A stretch of 64,000 bases of DNA from Nakamurella panacisegetis (GTDB lineage Bacteria; Actinomycetota; Actinomycetes; Mycobacteriales; Nakamurellaceae): positions 1,860,001-1,924,000 of the forward strand of contig NZ_LT629710.1 in NCBI RefSeq assembly GCF_900104535.1. The letters are read 5' to 3'. The notes beneath the pieces are model-generated. The model did no database searches. It saw nothing but the letters and a program-made list of their open reading frames with translations, and was not told the DNA's origin. Shown piece after piece: positions 8,222 to 17,344 of this stretch. The translations under genes were made by a program, and so were the position numbers. The first letter of the stretch is position 1, and each line of letters begins with the position of its first letter.

Positions 8222-9025
8222 TCAGCCGAGACCGGAGCCGAGACGACGCTCGAGCTCGACCACTGTCCGGTTCAGGGCGGAGCGCACGTCCCGCGCGACG
8301 GTCCGATTGAAGCGCGGTGTGGGGATGGAGACGGACATCGCGGCCAGAGGCCGGCCGTCGCCGCCGCGCACTGGCATCGCGATGCACCGGCAGCCGACGA
8401 CGTATTCCTCGTTGTCCTCGCCGTATCCCTGCTTCTGGATGCGGTGGACCTCGGTCAGCAATTCGGGCAGCGACGTCAGGGTGTTCCTCGTGAACCGCTC
8501 CAGCTTGACACCGGCGAAGCGTTCCGCCAGGTCCTCGTCGGCCAGCCCGGAAAGCAGAACCTTGCCGACTCCAGTGGTGTGCGCCGGCAACCGGGCACCC
8601 ACGGTGGACACGAGCTTCATGGCCTGACTGGATTCGGCGATAGCCAGGTAGACGTTCTCCAACCCGTCCAGTCTGGCCAGTTGTACCGTCTCCCCGGTCT
8701 CCTCGGACAGCGCCGTCATCAGTGGCTGGGCCGTGCCGGGCAGGTCCAGGTTGCCGGCGAAGGACTGGGCCACCTCCCAGATCCGCAGGCCCAATCGGTA
8801 GGTGCGGGTGTGCTCGTCGAACTCGACGAAGCCGCGTCGGTGGGCCGTGCGCAGCAGCTGGTAGGCGGAAGAATTCGGAATCTTCAGGTCCGCGGTGATG
8901 GAACTGAACGTTGCCTCCCCGACCTGGGCGAGGTGTTCGAACAGGGTCATCAGGCGGTCGGCCGACTTCACCGCACCGACGCTCGACGCCGGTTCGTCGT
9001 CGGCCGGCGGCCGTGCGCTACCCAT
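8222..9025 (-). CDS. IclR-family transcriptional regulator
   Basis: This 267-aa cytosolic regulator has an N-terminal winged helix-turn-helix (residues 20-80; FSSITADLKIPNSSAYQLL is the helix-turn-helix) and a C-terminal IclR effector domain containing the usual TGVGKVLL and MSVSIPTPRF segments. It is convergent with the mutarotase gene (34-nt gap) and divergent from the DeoR gene. IclR proteins commonly control sugar-acid and aromatic catabolism, so it probably senses a pathway intermediate. Its operator may be the inverted repeats at 9051-9065 or 9091-9107. Confidence 0.9.
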   Translation of the reverse strand: MGSARPPADDEPASSVGAVKSADRLMTLFEHLAQVGEATFSSITADLKIPNSSAYQLLRTAHRRGFVEFDEHTRTYRLGLRIWEVAQSFAGNLDLPGTAQPLMTALSEETGETVQLARLDGLENVYLAIAESSQAMKLVSTVGARLPAHTTGVGKVLLSGLADEDLAERFAGVKLERFTRNTLTSLPELLTEVHRIQKQGYGEDNEEYVVGCRCIAMPVRGGDGRPLAAMSVSIPTPRFNRTVARDVRSALNRTVVELERRLGSGLG

Positions 9026-9050
9026 CGCCGCACCCTACCGCGAGCGGCGT

Positions 9051-9065
9051 ATCGCCACCGGCGAT
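9051..9065. promoter_or_regulatory. Inverted repeat between IclR and DeoR genes
   Basis: Arms ATCGCC and GGCGAT flank ACC in the 92-bp divergent spacer. It is a candidate operator for either regulator. Confidence 0.4.
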
Positions 9066-9090
9066 CGGGCAGCGGGGCGACCGCGACGAT

Positions 9091-9107
9091 CCAGCCGGAC
9101 CGGCTGG
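9091..9107. promoter_or_regulatory. 17-bp palindrome abutting the DeoR-gene ribosome site
   Basis: CCAGCCGG-A-CCGGCTGG is a perfect dyad ending 10 nt before the DeoR ATG and running into its G-rich ribosome site. It could be an autoregulatory operator or an mRNA hairpin masking the ribosome site. Confidence 0.5.
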
Positions 9108-9117
9108 GGGAACAAAG

Positions 9118-9927
9118 ATGAATGGCCACGCACGACGTCCGGTGATCCTGCGTCTGCTCGAAACCAGCGGGGCGGCCACGCTCGCCCAGATGGCAACCGC
9201 CGCGCAATGCTCGGTGGCAACGGCGCGGCGCGAGGTTGTGCGCCTGGCTCGCGACGGGCTTGTGGAGCGGTGCCACGGAGGCGCCGTGCTGCGGACGACC
9301 GCAGAGCAGGGCGCAGGTTCCATACATCCGGCGGGATTCGGGTGGGACGCCGAGCGGGCGGCCGGCCTGGCCGCCGCCGATCTCGTTGCTGACGGCGACA
9401 CGATCATCGTCGGAGCCGGCCCGGCCGGCGAGGCGCTCGCTCGCCAGCTGTACACCCGGAGCGATCTGGTCGTCGTGACCAACTCCCTGGCGGTCGCTCG
9501 GCTTCTGGCCGTTACGTCGGCCGACGTGATCGTCACCGCCGGCGTCCAGCAAGGCGGACCGCAGGAGCTGACCGGGGCCGTGGCCCGGAGATCCCTGGAT
9601 CACCTGCACGTGCGCCGTGCCTTCGTCGGTGGGGACGGCTTCTCCACCGACCGTGGCCTGTCCCACCACAGTGCATCAAGCGCCGACATCACCCAGGCCA
9701 TGACCGGAGCCGCCCGAGAGGTCGTAGTACTGCTCGGTCACTCCCACATCGGCATCGACGCGAGGTTCGTCAGCACTCATCCGAGTTCGGTCACCGCTCT
9801 CGTCACCGACGAGATGTCGGCGGTCGAAGGGCCGAGCCTCAGTCGCCCCTGGGGAGCCAGCTTGTCGTCGCCTGGCCAGAAATCGGAATCTTCACGACGC
9901 CGATCCGAAATTGCCCGAACCAACTGA
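9118..9927 (+). CDS. DeoR/GlpR-family sugar-phosphate-type transcriptional regulator
   Basis: This 269-aa protein has an N-terminal DeoR helix-turn-helix (ATLAQMATAAQCSVATARRE, residues 19-38) with the wing GLVERCHGGAVL. It continues into a DeoRC sensor domain with the IIVGAGPAG loop and TNSLAVARLL. ATG 9118 follows a GGGGGAA site; the frame stays open upstream without supporting signals. It lies 20 nt before the FAH-family gene and is probably co-transcribed with it. The effector is presumably a phosphorylated sugar or an acid intermediate. Confidence 0.88.
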   Translation: MNGHARRPVILRLLETSGAATLAQMATAAQCSVATARREVVRLARDGLVERCHGGAVLRTTAEQGAGSIHPAGFGWDAERAAGLAAADLVADGDTIIVGAGPAGEALARQLYTRSDLVVVTNSLAVARLLAVTSADVIVTAGVQQGGPQELTGAVARRSLDHLHVRRAFVGGDGFSTDRGLSHHSASSADITQAMTGAAREVVVLLGHSHIGIDARFVSTHPSSVTALVTDEMSAVEGPSLSRPWGASLSSPGQKSESSRRRSEIARTN

Positions 9928-9947
9928 GCTGCGACAGGAAGAACAAG

Positions 9948-10793
9948 ATGAAACTGATGCGTGTGGGCGCCGCTGGTGCTGAAACCCCGATGGTGGTCGC
10001 CGCCGACGGACGGGTCAGAGACGCGTCGCAGGTGACCGACGACTTCGATGGCTCGTTCTTCGCAAGCGAGGGCATCGCCAGGTTGACCGCAGCGCTTCCA
10101 CGCCTGCCCGTCGTCGACATCAGTGGCCGTCGGATCGGTCCACCTGTCGCCCGGCCGGGAGCGGTGCTGTGCATCGGGATGAATTACGTCGCGCACGCTG
10201 CCGAATCGGCCGCAGCGCCCCCCACGAATCCGATGCTGTTCTACAAGTCGCCCAACACCGTGATCGGCCCCGACGACCAGGTGCTCATTCCTCGAGGTGC
10301 GACGAAGACGGACTGGGAAGTTGAACTCGGCGTGGTGATCGGGCGGCGAGTCCGCTACCTCGAATCACCGGCGGAGGCGCTGAACCACGTCGCGGGATAC
10401 GTCGTGTCGAACGACGTGTCGGAGCGGGCATTCCAGCTCGAACTCAGTGGCGGCCAGTGGTCCAAGGGCAAGAGCTGCGAGACCTTCAATCCGCTCGGCC
10501 CGTGGCTGGTGCCGGCGACGGAGGTGCCGGACCCGCAGAACCTCAGGTTGCGCAGCTGGGTAAACGGACAGCCGAGGCAGGACTCCAGCACGGCCGACAT
10601 GATCTTCTCGGTCGCCCGCATCATTCATGAGCTGAGCCAGTTCCTGGTGCTGGATCCAGGCGATCTGATCAACACCGGCACGCCGCACGGTGTGGCCATG
10701 TCCGGCCGCTTTCCCTATCTCACCGACGGTGACGTGATGGAAATGGAGATATCGGGACTTGGCCGTCAGCGGCAGCAGCTCGCACAGGCGTGA
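9948..10793 (+). CDS. Fumarylacetoacetate-hydrolase-family enzyme (2,4-diketo-3-deoxy-L-rhamnonate/fuconate hydrolase-like)
   Basis: This 281-aa metal-dependent hydrolase shows the FAH core: CIGMNYVAHAAE, the metal-ligand segment DWEVELGVVIGR, SNDVSER and the C-terminal DLINTGTPHGVAM. The WSKGKSCETFNPLGPWL stretch is typical of the subgroup that cleaves 2,4-diketo-3-deoxy sugar acids to pyruvate and lactate at the end of the non-phosphorylative L-rhamnose/L-fucose route. It follows the DeoR gene closely. Database entries often mislabel such proteins as ureidoglycolate lyase; the neighbourhood argues for sugar-acid cleavage. Confidence 0.87.
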   Translation: MKLMRVGAAGAETPMVVAADGRVRDASQVTDDFDGSFFASEGIARLTAALPRLPVVDISGRRIGPPVARPGAVLCIGMNYVAHAAESAAAPPTNPMLFYKSPNTVIGPDDQVLIPRGATKTDWEVELGVVIGRRVRYLESPAEALNHVAGYVVSNDVSERAFQLELSGGQWSKGKSCETFNPLGPWLVPATEVPDPQNLRLRSWVNGQPRQDSSTADMIFSVARIIHELSQFLVLDPGDLINTGTPHGVAMSGRFPYLTDGDVMEMEISGLGRQRQQLAQA

Positions 10794-10930
10794 TCACGGC
10801 GCTACCGCAAGCACCTCGGCCGCGTCACGGCCCGGCAACGCGCGCGGCAGAGGCTGGCCAAAGTCGTTCCTGCCGTGCGGCAGCGGTGACCGTCCGTGGT
10901 GGGTGTGGCTCGATCCGTGGCCGGGTACGG

Positions 10931-12193
10931 CTAGTTGAGCGCGTCGAAGACGTGGGTCTGGACATGGTCCAGGGCCAGCCGGACGGCACCGAGAAGTACC
11001 CCGCGATCACCGAGCCGCGTGCGCTCGAGCTGCGGTGGCTGCTTCGTGTAGGCCGATAGCCGCTGGGCGATCGGGTCGTGGATCAGTTCCAGCGCTTCGG
11101 CGCTGGCCCCGCCGATCACCACCATTTGCGGGTTGAGCATGGTGGCCATCACCCCCACCACCCGGGCCATCCGTTCCGCGACGCGGCCGAGGATCTCGAC
11201 CGCGACCGGGTCGCCGGCGCGGGCGGCGGCGGTGACCAGGTCGCCGGTGATCCGGGCCGGGTCGCCTTGGGACAGGGCGAGCAGGGCGTCCGCGGGATGG
11301 CGGGAGTCCTCGTCGCCGGATCGGGCCGACGGTCCGCGCTTGGCCTTGCGCAGAGTGGCGACCGCATCGCGCGCCTGGATGCGGGCGAACGCCCCGATCC
11401 CGTGGGTGTCGCCGATACCTTCGACGAGCTCGAGGAAGGTCAGCTCGCCGGCGCCTCCTCCGAATCCGCGGATGAGTTGGCCTCCGAGAACCAGCCCGGC
11501 GCCGAGCCTTTCGCCGGAGAGGATGACGATGAGGTTGTCGACGCCGACTCCGACGCCCTTCCACCGCTCGCCGAGGACGGCCAGGTTGGCGTCGTTCTCC
11601 AGCAGCACCGGCCAGTGATGGCCGCGACGCACGCCCTTGACGATGTCGACGTCGGCCATGCCGGGCAGGTATTCGGGATCGGACGAAGCGACCAGCCGAC
11701 CGGCCGGGGTGACCGGCGCTGGGACGCCGATGCTCGCGGCCAGGATCTGAGATGACTCGACTCCGGCCGTCTTCGAGGCGGAGCGGATGGCCCGGCGGGT
11801 CGTGGCGAGACGGGTCGCGGCCGAGTCGTCGGGCTCGCTGCGCTCGGTGGCGGTGGCGACCGCTTCTCCCCGGAGATCGGCCAGCATGACGGACACCTTG
11901 TGTTCGCCGAGATCGATGCCCAGCACGTATCCGGCCTCGGCGTTGAACTGGTAGCAGCGGGCGGGCCGGCCCGGCCGGCCGTCACCTTCGGGTCGACGCC
12001 CGTCGAGCTCGACGACCCAGCCCAGATTGATCAGGTGATCGCACGCTGCGTGCACGGTCGGACGGGAAAGCCCGGTCGCGGTCATCACCTCGCTGCCGGT
12101 GACCGCCGAAACCCCCATCAGATACTCCAGCACCGCGGCCATGTTCAGCCGACGCAACAGGGGAGTGGTGGCCGTCGACTCGGCAGTGTTCAT
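10931..12193 (-). CDS. ROK-family transcriptional repressor of the alpha-glucoside operon
   Basis: This 420-aa protein has an N-terminal winged helix (TGSEVMTATGLSRPTVHAAC) and a ROK/sugar-kinase-like domain starting GYVLGIDLGEHKVSV. The LENDANLAVLGE and GGGAGELTF strands are present. The CxCGxxGC zinc motif that normally follows is absent: no cysteines occur in that stretch. ATG 12193 was preferred to GTG 12205 because of the G-rich sequence before it. It is divergent from the MalE-type gene and probably represses both through the dyad at 12208-12228. Catalytic sugar-kinase activity is unlikely. Confidence 0.87.
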   Translation of the reverse strand: MNTAESTATTPLLRRLNMAAVLEYLMGVSAVTGSEVMTATGLSRPTVHAACDHLINLGWVVELDGRRPEGDGRPGRPARCYQFNAEAGYVLGIDLGEHKVSVMLADLRGEAVATATERSEPDDSAATRLATTRRAIRSASKTAGVESSQILAASIGVPAPVTPAGRLVASSDPEYLPGMADVDIVKGVRRGHHWPVLLENDANLAVLGERWKGVGVGVDNLIVILSGERLGAGLVLGGQLIRGFGGGAGELTFLELVEGIGDTHGIGAFARIQARDAVATLRKAKRGPSARSGDEDSRHPADALLALSQGDPARITGDLVTAAARAGDPVAVEILGRVAERMARVVGVMATMLNPQMVVIGGASAEALELIHDPIAQRLSAYTKQPPQLERTRLGDRGVLLGAVRLALDHVQTHVFDALN

Positions 12194-12205
12194 CCCGCTA
12201 CCCAC

Positions 12206-12234
12206 TTGACAGCACCAGTCATGCTGTCCAGACT
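12206..12234 (+). promoter_or_regulatory. Promoter with overlapping dyad for the MalE-type operon
   Basis: TTGACA at 12206-12211 is followed after 17 nt by CAGACT. The spacer is occupied by the perfect dyad GACAGCA-N7-TGCTGTC (12208-12228), ideally placed for ROK repression of the sugar operon and of the repressor gene itself. Confidence 0.55.
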
Positions 12235-12351
12235 AGTGCAAGCCAGATTGATCAAACAGATTTATATACCTCCTTACGACGTCAGCTGGCTGGTTGCTCT
12301 ACTTCGCTCCGACGGACAACGAAGCCCGTACCCGGAAAGGAACCTCCCTCA

Positions 12352-13650
12352 GTGAAGAAAACCCGTGCGCTCCCGGTGATTGCCCTGGTAACCGCGTTGA
12401 CAACGGCCGTGACCGGATGCGGGACGGGAGGTACCGGCGGCGGGTCGGCACCCACCGCCGTGCCCACCTTGACCTCCGGTGCCGCGGTGACCGGCAAGAT
12501 CGTCTTCTGGCATGCCTACAGCGCCGGCGGGCCCGAGGTCAGCACGCTGGAGAAGATCATCATCCCGGCGTTCGAGAAGTTGCACCCCGGCGTCACCGTC
12601 CAGGATGTGCAGGTCCCGTCGGACAGCATGCACCAGAAGCTGGTCACGGCAGTGGCGGGCAGCGCACTGCCGGACGTGATCCGCGCGGACATCGTCACCG
12701 TGCCCGAACTGGCCAAGCTGGGGGTATTGACCCCGCTGGACGCCGCGATGCCCGACTTCCAGACCTACGCCAAGAAGATGTATCCCGGGCCGCTCGCGAC
12801 CAACAAGTACAAGGGCAAGTACTACGGTCTGCCGTTGGACACCAACACCAAGGTCACCATCTACAACAAGGCCGCACTGGCCGCCGACGGCATCACCTCC
12901 GTGCCCAAGACGCTGGACGAACTCAAGGCGGCGGCGGCAAAGGCTCCCGGTAAGTACATTTTCGCCGAAGGTGGCTCCGCGGGCTGGAACATGCTGCCCT
13001 TCATCTGGTCCAACGGCGGTGAGATGACCAACGCCGACGTCACCAAGTCCACCGGGTACCTCAACGGCCCGAAATCGGTGGCCGCGCTGCAGATGCTGAT
13101 CGACATGTACCAGGCCAAGGCCATCCCGCAGATCATCCTGGGCGGCACCGGCGGTGTCGGCACCAGCGACGGCCTGGCCAAGGGCATCTACCCGACGATC
13201 GTCGACGGGCCCTGGACGTTCCCGAACCTGGCCACGTCCTACAAGAACTTCCAACCGCAGACGGCACCGATGTTCTCCGGCGCGGGCGGCAGCATCAGCG
13301 TGGTCGGCGGCGAGGACATCGTCATGACCCAGCAGTCGCAGAACAAGACGCTGGCCGCGGAATTCATCCGCTACATGCTCTCCGACGAAGCCCAACTGGC
13401 GATGGGCAAGGCCGGACAGCTCTCCGCCATCAGCAGCATGGCCCCGACGATGGCCAGTCTGGAACCGTTCTACCAGCCGTTCCTGGACCAGCTGAAGACG
13501 GCCAAGCCGCGACCGGCCACTCCGCAGTGGGCGAAGATCGATGACATCTTCACCAAGCAGACCCAGCTGGCGTTCCAGGGCAAGCAGAGTGCCCAGGCCG
13601 CGATGGACGCCGCCGTGGCCCAGATCGATCCGCTGCTGGCCCAGGGCTGA
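12352..13650 (+). CDS. Extracellular sugar-binding lipoprotein, MalE-type
   Basis: This 432-aa solute-binding protein of the carbohydrate uptake-1 ABC class is anchored by lipid at Cys23 (lipobox VTGC) after a hydrophobic signal. The mature protein begins with a Gly/Thr-rich linker and the typical IVFWHAYSAGGPE strand. GTG 12352 has AAAGGAA upstream. It heads a tightly spaced operon with two permeases, an alpha-glucosidase, a Gfo/Idh enzyme and a ThuA-like protein, so the ligand is probably trehalose, maltose or a related alpha-glucoside. Confidence 0.9.
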   Translation: MKKTRALPVIALVTALTTAVTGCGTGGTGGGSAPTAVPTLTSGAAVTGKIVFWHAYSAGGPEVSTLEKIIIPAFEKLHPGVTVQDVQVPSDSMHQKLVTAVAGSALPDVIRADIVTVPELAKLGVLTPLDAAMPDFQTYAKKMYPGPLATNKYKGKYYGLPLDTNTKVTIYNKAALAADGITSVPKTLDELKAAAAKAPGKYIFAEGGSAGWNMLPFIWSNGGEMTNADVTKSTGYLNGPKSVAALQMLIDMYQAKAIPQIILGGTGGVGTSDGLAKGIYPTIVDGPWTFPNLATSYKNFQPQTAPMFSGAGGSISVVGGEDIVMTQQSQNKTLAAEFIRYMLSDEAQLAMGKAGQLSAISSMAPTMASLEPFYQPFLDQLKTAKPRPATPQWAKIDDIFTKQTQLAFQGKQSAQAAMDAAVAQIDPLLAQG

Positions 13651-13656
13651 TCCGGC

Positions 13657-14622
13657 GTGACCTCCGAAGTCCTCGTTGCCGAGGAGGGCGCCGTCCCGGT
13701 TCGGGCATTCAAGCCGAGCCGGGGCGGGGCGAGCCGCCGCGCCGCGCACTGGTGGACACCGTGGGCATTCGCGGCACCCGGGCTGATCCTGTTCTTCGTG
13801 ATCATCGGGTACCCGCTGCTCCGCTCGTTGCAGATCAGCTTCTACAAGTGGGCCGTCCTACCGACCGACGCGAGCACGTTCATCGGCCTGGACAACTACA
13901 CCCGGGCCCTGCACGATCCCCAGTTCTGGACCAGCATGGTCAACGCCGGGGTGTATCTGGTCCTGTCGGTGCCGCTGACGATGGCGCTGGGGCTGTTCTT
14001 CGCCGTCCTGCTGCACGCGAAGATCCCCGGCCGCACGGTCTACCGCGTGCTGTTCTACATCCCGGTGGTGACCAGCTGGGTGGTCGTCTCGCTGCTGTTC
14101 AAGTTCCTGTTCACCACCGACGGAGGTGCCGTCAACTGGGGCATCACCGACCTGCTGCCCCTGACGAACAGCCCGGTGCCGTGGCTGGAGCAACGGTGGA
14201 CCGGCCTCATCGCGATCGCCGTGCTCGGCATCTGGAAGAACATGGGCTGGTGCCTGGTCGTCTTCCTGGCCGCGCTGGGCGGCGTCGGTGAGGATCAGTA
14301 CGAGGCGGCCGACCTGGACGGTGCCAACGCCTGGAAGAAATTCCTGCACGTCACCATGCCCGGCATCCGTGGCACCTTCCTGTTCGTGTTGGTCCTGCAG
14401 GTGATCGGTGCGTTCAACGTGTTGCAGTCCGTGCTGTTGATGACCAACGGCGGCCCGGCCGGCAGCACCGAGGTGCCCCTGACCTACATGTACAAGCAGG
14501 CGTTCTCGTTCCTGGACTTCGGCTATGCGTCGGCCATGTCGTTCATCCTGGCCATCATCATTTTCATCGTCTCATTCATCCAGTTCAAATTCCTGGGCGA
14601 AAAGAAGGAGCCCCAGCGATGA
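13657..14622 (+). CDS. Sugar ABC transporter permease, MalF-type
   Basis: This 321-aa permease has six predicted membrane spans and the EAA loop (YEAADLDGANAWKKFLHVTMP near residue 212) that contacts the ATPase. GTG start, 6 nt after the binding-protein stop; it overlaps MalG by ATGA. No ATPase gene follows, as is common in actinobacteria that share one MsiK-type ATPase among several sugar importers. Confidence 0.92.
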   Translation: MTSEVLVAEEGAVPVRAFKPSRGGASRRAAHWWTPWAFAAPGLILFFVIIGYPLLRSLQISFYKWAVLPTDASTFIGLDNYTRALHDPQFWTSMVNAGVYLVLSVPLTMALGLFFAVLLHAKIPGRTVYRVLFYIPVVTSWVVVSLLFKFLFTTDGGAVNWGITDLLPLTNSPVPWLEQRWTGLIAIAVLGIWKNMGWCLVVFLAALGGVGEDQYEAADLDGANAWKKFLHVTMPGIRGTFLFVLVLQVIGAFNVLQSVLLMTNGGPAGSTEVPLTYMYKQAFSFLDFGYASAMSFILAIIIFIVSFIQFKFLGEKKEPQR

Positions 14623-15506
14623 CCACCACCGTCAAGGCCCGCCCCGCCGCGGCCGCCGCCGATCCGGCCCGGACCAACAAGCGCCGGCTGAGCGGCTGGC
14701 TGGTGGCGCGCATCGCGATCGTGCTCGTCGGCGCGATCATGATGATCCTGCCCTTCGTCATCATGATCTCCACCTCGCTGGAGCCGAACAGCGCCACCCT
14801 GCCGACCCCGCCGCACCTCCTCCCACTGAACTTCACCACCGCCAACTACAGCGATGCCCTGTCCAGCAACAGCTTCGGCCTGTACTTCCTGAACTCCGCC
14901 TACGTCGCGGTGCTCACCACCGTCGCGGTGGTGGTCATCTCCTCGATGACGGCGTTCGCGTTCGCCCGGTTCGACTTCTTCCTGAAGAACTTCGTGTTCT
15001 CCCTGCTGCTGGCCGGCCTGATGATCCCCGGGATCGTCGTCATCGTCCCGCAGTTCATCCTGGCCAAGAACCTCGGCCTGACCGATTCGCTGAACGGGCT
15101 CGCGGTGTTCTACACCGGCGGCGGAGTCGCCTTCACGACATTCCTGCTCCGCGCATTCTTCGAACGCGTTCCCCGCGAACTGGACGAGGCGATGACCGTC
15201 GAGGGCGCCAGCACCCTGCGGAAATTCCTGCGGCTGTATCTGCCGCTGGCCCGGCCGGCGCTGGCCACCGCGGCCGTCTTCGCCTTCCTCGGAGCTTGGG
15301 ACGAATACATCTGGGCGCTCACCGTCATCACGGACGTCGACAAGCGAACGCTCCCGCTGGGTATCGCCGCCTTCCAGGGTGAACACGGCAGCGCCTGGGG
15401 GCTGATCTTCGCCGGCTCCACCCTGGCCGTCATCCCGGTGATCATCGTCTACGTCGCCGGACAGAAGCACCTAATCAGCGGCATCACCGCCGGTGCGGTC
15501 AAGTGA
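14619..15506 (+). CDS. Sugar ABC transporter permease, MalG-type
   Basis: This 295-aa partner permease has six hydrophobic segments and an EAA loop (ELDEAMTVEGASTLRKF near residue 187). It overlaps MalF at its start and the alpha-glucosidase GTG at its stop, so the three are translationally coupled. It forms the heteromeric pore for the alpha-glucoside imported by this operon. Confidence 0.92.
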   Translation: MTTTVKARPAAAAADPARTNKRRLSGWLVARIAIVLVGAIMMILPFVIMISTSLEPNSATLPTPPHLLPLNFTTANYSDALSSNSFGLYFLNSAYVAVLTTVAVVVISSMTAFAFARFDFFLKNFVFSLLLAGLMIPGIVVIVPQFILAKNLGLTDSLNGLAVFYTGGGVAFTTFLLRAFFERVPRELDEAMTVEGASTLRKFLRLYLPLARPALATAAVFAFLGAWDEYIWALTVITDVDKRTLPLGIAAFQGEHGSAWGLIFAGSTLAVIPVIIVYVAGQKHLISGITAGAVK

Positions 15507-17287
15507 ACCCGCCGGCCGGTTCGGTAACCGGACGAGAATCCACATCCGCCGTGCAGCCGATCGCGCCCGCGGAGCCGGTCGCGGCCGGCGAGAACCGCCC
15601 GCCGGACTGGTGGAAGTCCTCGGTGGTCTACCAGATCTATCCCCGCTCGTTCGCCGACAGCAACGGCGACGGCATCGGCGACATCCCCGGCATCACGGGG
15701 AAGGTCGACTACCTGCATCGGCTGGGCGTTGACGTCGTCTGGCTGTCGCCGGTGTACCGGTCGCCGATGGACGACAACGGCTACGACATCAGCGATTACC
15801 AGGACGTCGACCCGGCGTTCGGCACCCTGGCCGACCTTGACGAGCTGATCGCCGCGCTGCACGGCCGGGGAATGAAGCTGGTGATGGACCTGGTGGTGAA
15901 CCACACCTCCGACGAGCACCCGTGGTTCATCGAATCGCGGGACCCGTTGTCGTCCAAGCGTGACTGGTACTGGTGGCGCCCGGCCCGGGACGGATTCGAG
16001 CCCGGCGCCGAGGGTGCGGAGCCGACCAACTGGGGCTCGGCGTTCTCCGGCTCGGCGTGGGAGCTGGACCGGAACAGCGGCCAGTACTTCCTGCACATGT
16101 TCTCCCGGAAGCAACCGGATCTGAACTGGGAGAACCCGCAGGTGCGGCAGGCCGTCTACGCCATGATGAACTGGTGGGTCGACCGGGGTGTCGACGGGTT
16201 CCGGATGGACGTGATCAACCTGATCTCCAAGCCCGCCCGGTTCGATGACGGCCCGGTAGGGCCGAATCAGAAATACTCCTCGTCGTTCGCCGCCATCGCG
16301 AACGGAGATCGGCTGCACGAATTCCTGGCCGAGATGAACGCCCAGGTCGGGCTGACCGAGCGCAATCTGATCACCGTCGGCGAGATGCCGGGTTCGACCA
16401 TCGACACGGCCCGGGCCGTCACCGACCCGGCGAACCGCGAGCTCGACATGGTCTTCACCTTCGAGCACGTCGGCCTCGACGCCAAGCCCGGCGGGCAGAA
16501 GTTCGACCTGCATCCGCTGTCGCTGCCCGCCCTGAAGCAGAACCTGGAGGCGTGGCAGGTCGGCCTGGCCGACGTGGGGTGGAACTCGCTCTACTGGGAC
16601 AACCATGATCAGCCCCGCGCGGTGTCCCGATTCGGGGACGACTCGCCCGCCCACCGGGTCAACTCGGCCAAGACGCTGGCCACGGTGCAGCACATGCACC
16701 GGGGGACGCCGTACGTCTACCAGGGCGAAGAACTCGGGATGACCAACACCTACTTCGTCGACATCGGCCAGTACCAGGACATCGAATCGGTGAACTACCA
16801 CGCGGACGCGATGAGTCTGGGCCTGGAGGCCGAGACCGTGCTGGCCGGACTGGCCGCCAGGAGCCGGGACAACGCGCGAACCCCCGTGCAGTGGAACGAC
16901 TCCGCCCAGGCCGGGTTCAGCACCGGCCAGCCGTGGCTGCCGGTCAACCCCAACTACGTGACGATCAACGCGGCCGCCGCCGAGAACGACCCGGACTCCG
17001 TCTTCCACCATTTCCGGCAACTCATCGCCCTGCGGAAATCACACCGGATCGTCGTGGAGGGACGCTTCGAGCTGCTGCTGCCCGAGCACGAACAGATCTG
17101 GGCACTGACCCGGACTCTGGGCCGTCAGATGCTCGTGATGATCGCCAACTGCTCGTCCGCGCCGGCGGCGCTGCCCGCCGGGGCGGTACCGGACCTCACG
17201 CAAGCACAGGTCCTGGTGACCACCCACGGTGCCTCGACGGCGGCGGAACTGCAGCCGTGGGAGTCACGAATCCATCTGCTCGGCTGA
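15503..17287 (+). CDS. GH13 alpha-glucosidase (oligo-1,6-/trehalose- or maltose-type)
   Basis: This 594-aa cytosolic glycoside hydrolase family 13 enzyme hydrolyses imported alpha-glucosides. Conserved regions: VVYQIYPRSF (residues 41-50), DLVVNH (129-134), the nucleophile Asp236 in GFRMDV, the acid/base Glu294 in VGEMPG and Asp369 in NHDQP. The length and the D-G-I-G-D-I-P-G start match oligo-alpha-glucosidases. The first 35 residues are a low-complexity extension. GTG start inside a GTGA overlap with MalG. Substrate preference cannot be fixed by eye. Confidence 0.92.
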   Translation: MNPPAGSVTGRESTSAVQPIAPAEPVAAGENRPPDWWKSSVVYQIYPRSFADSNGDGIGDIPGITGKVDYLHRLGVDVVWLSPVYRSPMDDNGYDISDYQDVDPAFGTLADLDELIAALHGRGMKLVMDLVVNHTSDEHPWFIESRDPLSSKRDWYWWRPARDGFEPGAEGAEPTNWGSAFSGSAWELDRNSGQYFLHMFSRKQPDLNWENPQVRQAVYAMMNWWVDRGVDGFRMDVINLISKPARFDDGPVGPNQKYSSSFAAIANGDRLHEFLAEMNAQVGLTERNLITVGEMPGSTIDTARAVTDPANRELDMVFTFEHVGLDAKPGGQKFDLHPLSLPALKQNLEAWQVGLADVGWNSLYWDNHDQPRAVSRFGDDSPAHRVNSAKTLATVQHMHRGTPYVYQGEELGMTNTYFVDIGQYQDIESVNYHADAMSLGLEAETVLAGLAARSRDNARTPVQWNDSAQAGFSTGQPWLPVNPNYVTINAAAAENDPDSVFHHFRQLIALRKSHRIVVEGRFELLLPEHEQIWALTRTLGRQMLVMIANCSSAPAALPAGAVPDLTQAQVLVTTHGASTAAELQPWESRIHLLG

Positions 17288-17294
17288 CATCACG

Positions 17295-17328
17295 GTCCGG
17301 GGCTGCGGTGAGCCCAAACGCCCCGGAC
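17295..17328 (+). terminator. Hairpin between alpha-glucosidase and Gfo/Idh gene
   Basis: GTCCGGGGC and GCCCCGGAC pair perfectly (9 bp) around a 16-nt loop directly before the ribosome site of the next gene. No U-tract follows, so it may attenuate or stabilise mRNA rather than terminate fully. Confidence 0.45.
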
Positions 17329-17344
17329 GAAGAAAGGGATGAAT

